Below, piece by piece: positions 63,100 through 64,000 of a stretch of 64,000 nucleotides of DNA; position 1 is the stretch's first letter; every line of letters starts with the position of its first letter. A program made the position numbers and the translations under genes. Below the pieces are notes generated by a model. The model made no database searches and was not told where the DNA came from. It was given only the letters and a program-made list of their open reading frames with translations. The DNA is taken from positions 868,001 to 932,000 of the forward strand of contig NZ_CP095491.1 in NCBI RefSeq assembly GCF_023028105.1. Direction: 5' to 3'. This DNA is from Halosolutus gelatinilyticus (GTDB taxonomy: Archaea > Halobacteriota > Halobacteria > Halobacteriales > Natrialbaceae).

Positions 63100-63984
63100 A
63101 TGGTCCCGCTTCGAGCCCTCCCCGGCGAGTTAACCGACGAGTCGGTGCGGTTCGCGATCCTCGTCGGCCTCGCGTCGGTTCCGTTCACCGTCGGCCTCTC
63201 CTGGCAGCCGAGCGCCGACGACGCCGTCGTCACCGTCGGCGGGCGGATTTCGTCCCTCCCGCTGCTGCTGGCCGGGCTGCTCGTCGGCTTCCGCTACCGG
63301 CGTCGAGCGGTCGACACGCGCCGCGCAGGGGTGTGGGCCGGGCTCGTCGCCGCGATCGGACCGGGGCTCGTCTACGCTGCGAACGCGGTCGCCACGGTCC
63401 GATCGGAATCGTCGGAACTGGCCGCGCTCGCCGTCGTCTCGACGGTCGGCTCGATCGCCATCGGCGCCGTCCTCTCCGTTTTCGTCGTGACGGCCGGCGC
63501 GGTGTTCGCCGACTGGGTGCTGCCGCGGCTCGATCGCGATCGGCGCGCAGTCGACGCTCGAGACGACATCGACCGGCCCGTCGCCGATTCGCGGTGGTGG
63601 CTGGTCGTCGCCGCGTACGCGCTCGCCGCTCCGGCGTGCGTGGGCGCGATCGTTCTGGGGCTGCCCGACGACGGCGTCGGATTCGCCTTCGGATTGCTCG
63701 GACTCGCGGTACTGGGGCCGCTCGCGATCGTCGCGCTCGTCGGACTGTTCATCGAGGTAACCGCGCCTCGAGGCCGGGACGGCTGGATCCCGAACGCGTG
63801 GGCGTACGTCGGCGTTCCGATCGGCGCCTACGTACTCGCCGCCGCCGGCGCCTCACTTCAGAGTGCGCGGGACCCGTCCGGATACGGTATCGCCGGATTC
63901 GTCGTCGCGCTCTGGATCGCAGCCGTCGTCTACCTCGTTCGAAGACGCCGGCACTCGGCCGCGCTGTCGATCCGACGACGGTGA
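63100..63984 (+). CDS. multi-span membrane protein
   Basis: A 294-residue protein with seven to eight hydrophobic helices (about 18-33, 50-66, 77-94, 106-136, 166-187, 193-215, 231-248, 260-278) and a basic C-terminus (RRRRHSAALSIRRR). The layout resembles DUF5518-like haloarchaeal membrane proteins. No transport or enzyme motif is recognised. The start ATG 63100 follows a short A/T-rich element (about 63056-63072). Confidence 0.72.
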   Translation: MVPLRALPGELTDESVRFAILVGLASVPFTVGLSWQPSADDAVVTVGGRISSLPLLLAGLLVGFRYRRRAVDTRRAGVWAGLVAAIGPGLVYAANAVATVRSESSELAALAVVSTVGSIAIGAVLSVFVVTAGAVFADWVLPRLDRDRRAVDARDDIDRPVADSRWWLVVAAYALAAPACVGAIVLGLPDDGVGFAFGLLGLAVLGPLAIVALVGLFIEVTAPRGRDGWIPNAWAYVGVPIGAYVLAAAGASLQSARDPSGYGIAGFVVALWIAAVVYLVRRRRHSAALSIRRR

Positions 63985-64000
63985 GTGCGGCCTCCCGACG

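Overview
The window is chromosomal DNA of a halophilic archaeon (class Halobacteria). The signs are high GC with a strong third-position GC bias, acidic proteins rich in Asp and Glu, a class II tRNA-Ser, a thermosome, SepF, ribosomal protein L40e, Tsr3, Trm1, a PGF-CTERM surface protein and many small CxxC proteins. The base composition recalls the Natrinema/Haloterrigena/Natronococcus group, but the genus cannot be fixed from the sequence alone. Most of the window is ordinary core and near-core genome. I see no provirus, complete insertion sequence, CRISPR array, rRNA operon or replication origin.

Layout. 1-8 kb: end of a Bat-type regulator, proline dehydrogenase, uvrA, and mutL with an intact endonuclease motif. 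7-14.6 kb: a small membrane protein, an MFS transporter divergent from RNA 3'-phosphate cyclase, a KDG-kinase-like PfkB kinase behind a possible leaderless mini-ORF, a PGF-CTERM protein, Hsp20 and two tandem GNAT acetyltransferases. 14.6-24 kb: membrane and zinc-ribbon small proteins, a structured-RNA candidate, an RNB ribonuclease, a four-gene ABC operon with its own regulator and a multi-palindrome operator, a PUA protein, a DUF1028 protein and a Tat-exported subtilase. 24-34 kb: sepF, a frameshifted MFS gene, citrate synthase, threonine ammonia-lyase, RidA, tRNA-Ser(GGA), a pentapeptide-repeat potassium-channel-like fusion and a sugar-nucleotide epimerase. 34-48 kb: thermosome followed by a palindrome cluster, an ABC exporter, the divergent lrp/glnA pair, a YihY protein, trm1, a histidine kinase, a SWIM protein, hisH and a type 4-like uracil-DNA glycosylase. 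48-64 kb: DUF99, DUF5786, two MBL hydrolases (one interrupted in frame by palindromes, one fused to rhodanese), rpl40e-tsr3, a Rieske protein divergent from an atypical peroxiredoxin fusion, aldehyde dehydrogenase, a SpoIIM fusion, a decayed MFS gene, and the aspartoacylase-like/threonine-synthase-like/udk run.

Functional links visible from gene order: lrp with glnA (nitrogen control); threonine ammonia-lyase next to RidA (enamine/imine clearance); rpl40e with tsr3 (ribosome maturation); ABC permease, ATPase, membrane protein and regulator in one operon; Rieske and peroxiredoxin genes sharing one short intergenic region.

The signals least explained by known genes are non-coding. They are (i) a hairpin element present twice (4711-4823 and 48052-48140), with conserved flanks but different, still complementary stems; (ii) a compact multi-hairpin RNA candidate at 15983-16077 with two mutually exclusive stems; (iii) palindromic sequence inserted in frame in a metallo-hydrolase gene and clustered after the thermosome gene; (iv) a 14-bp inverted repeat with a G-rich loop at 46233-46287. 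Two MFS genes carry frameshifts.
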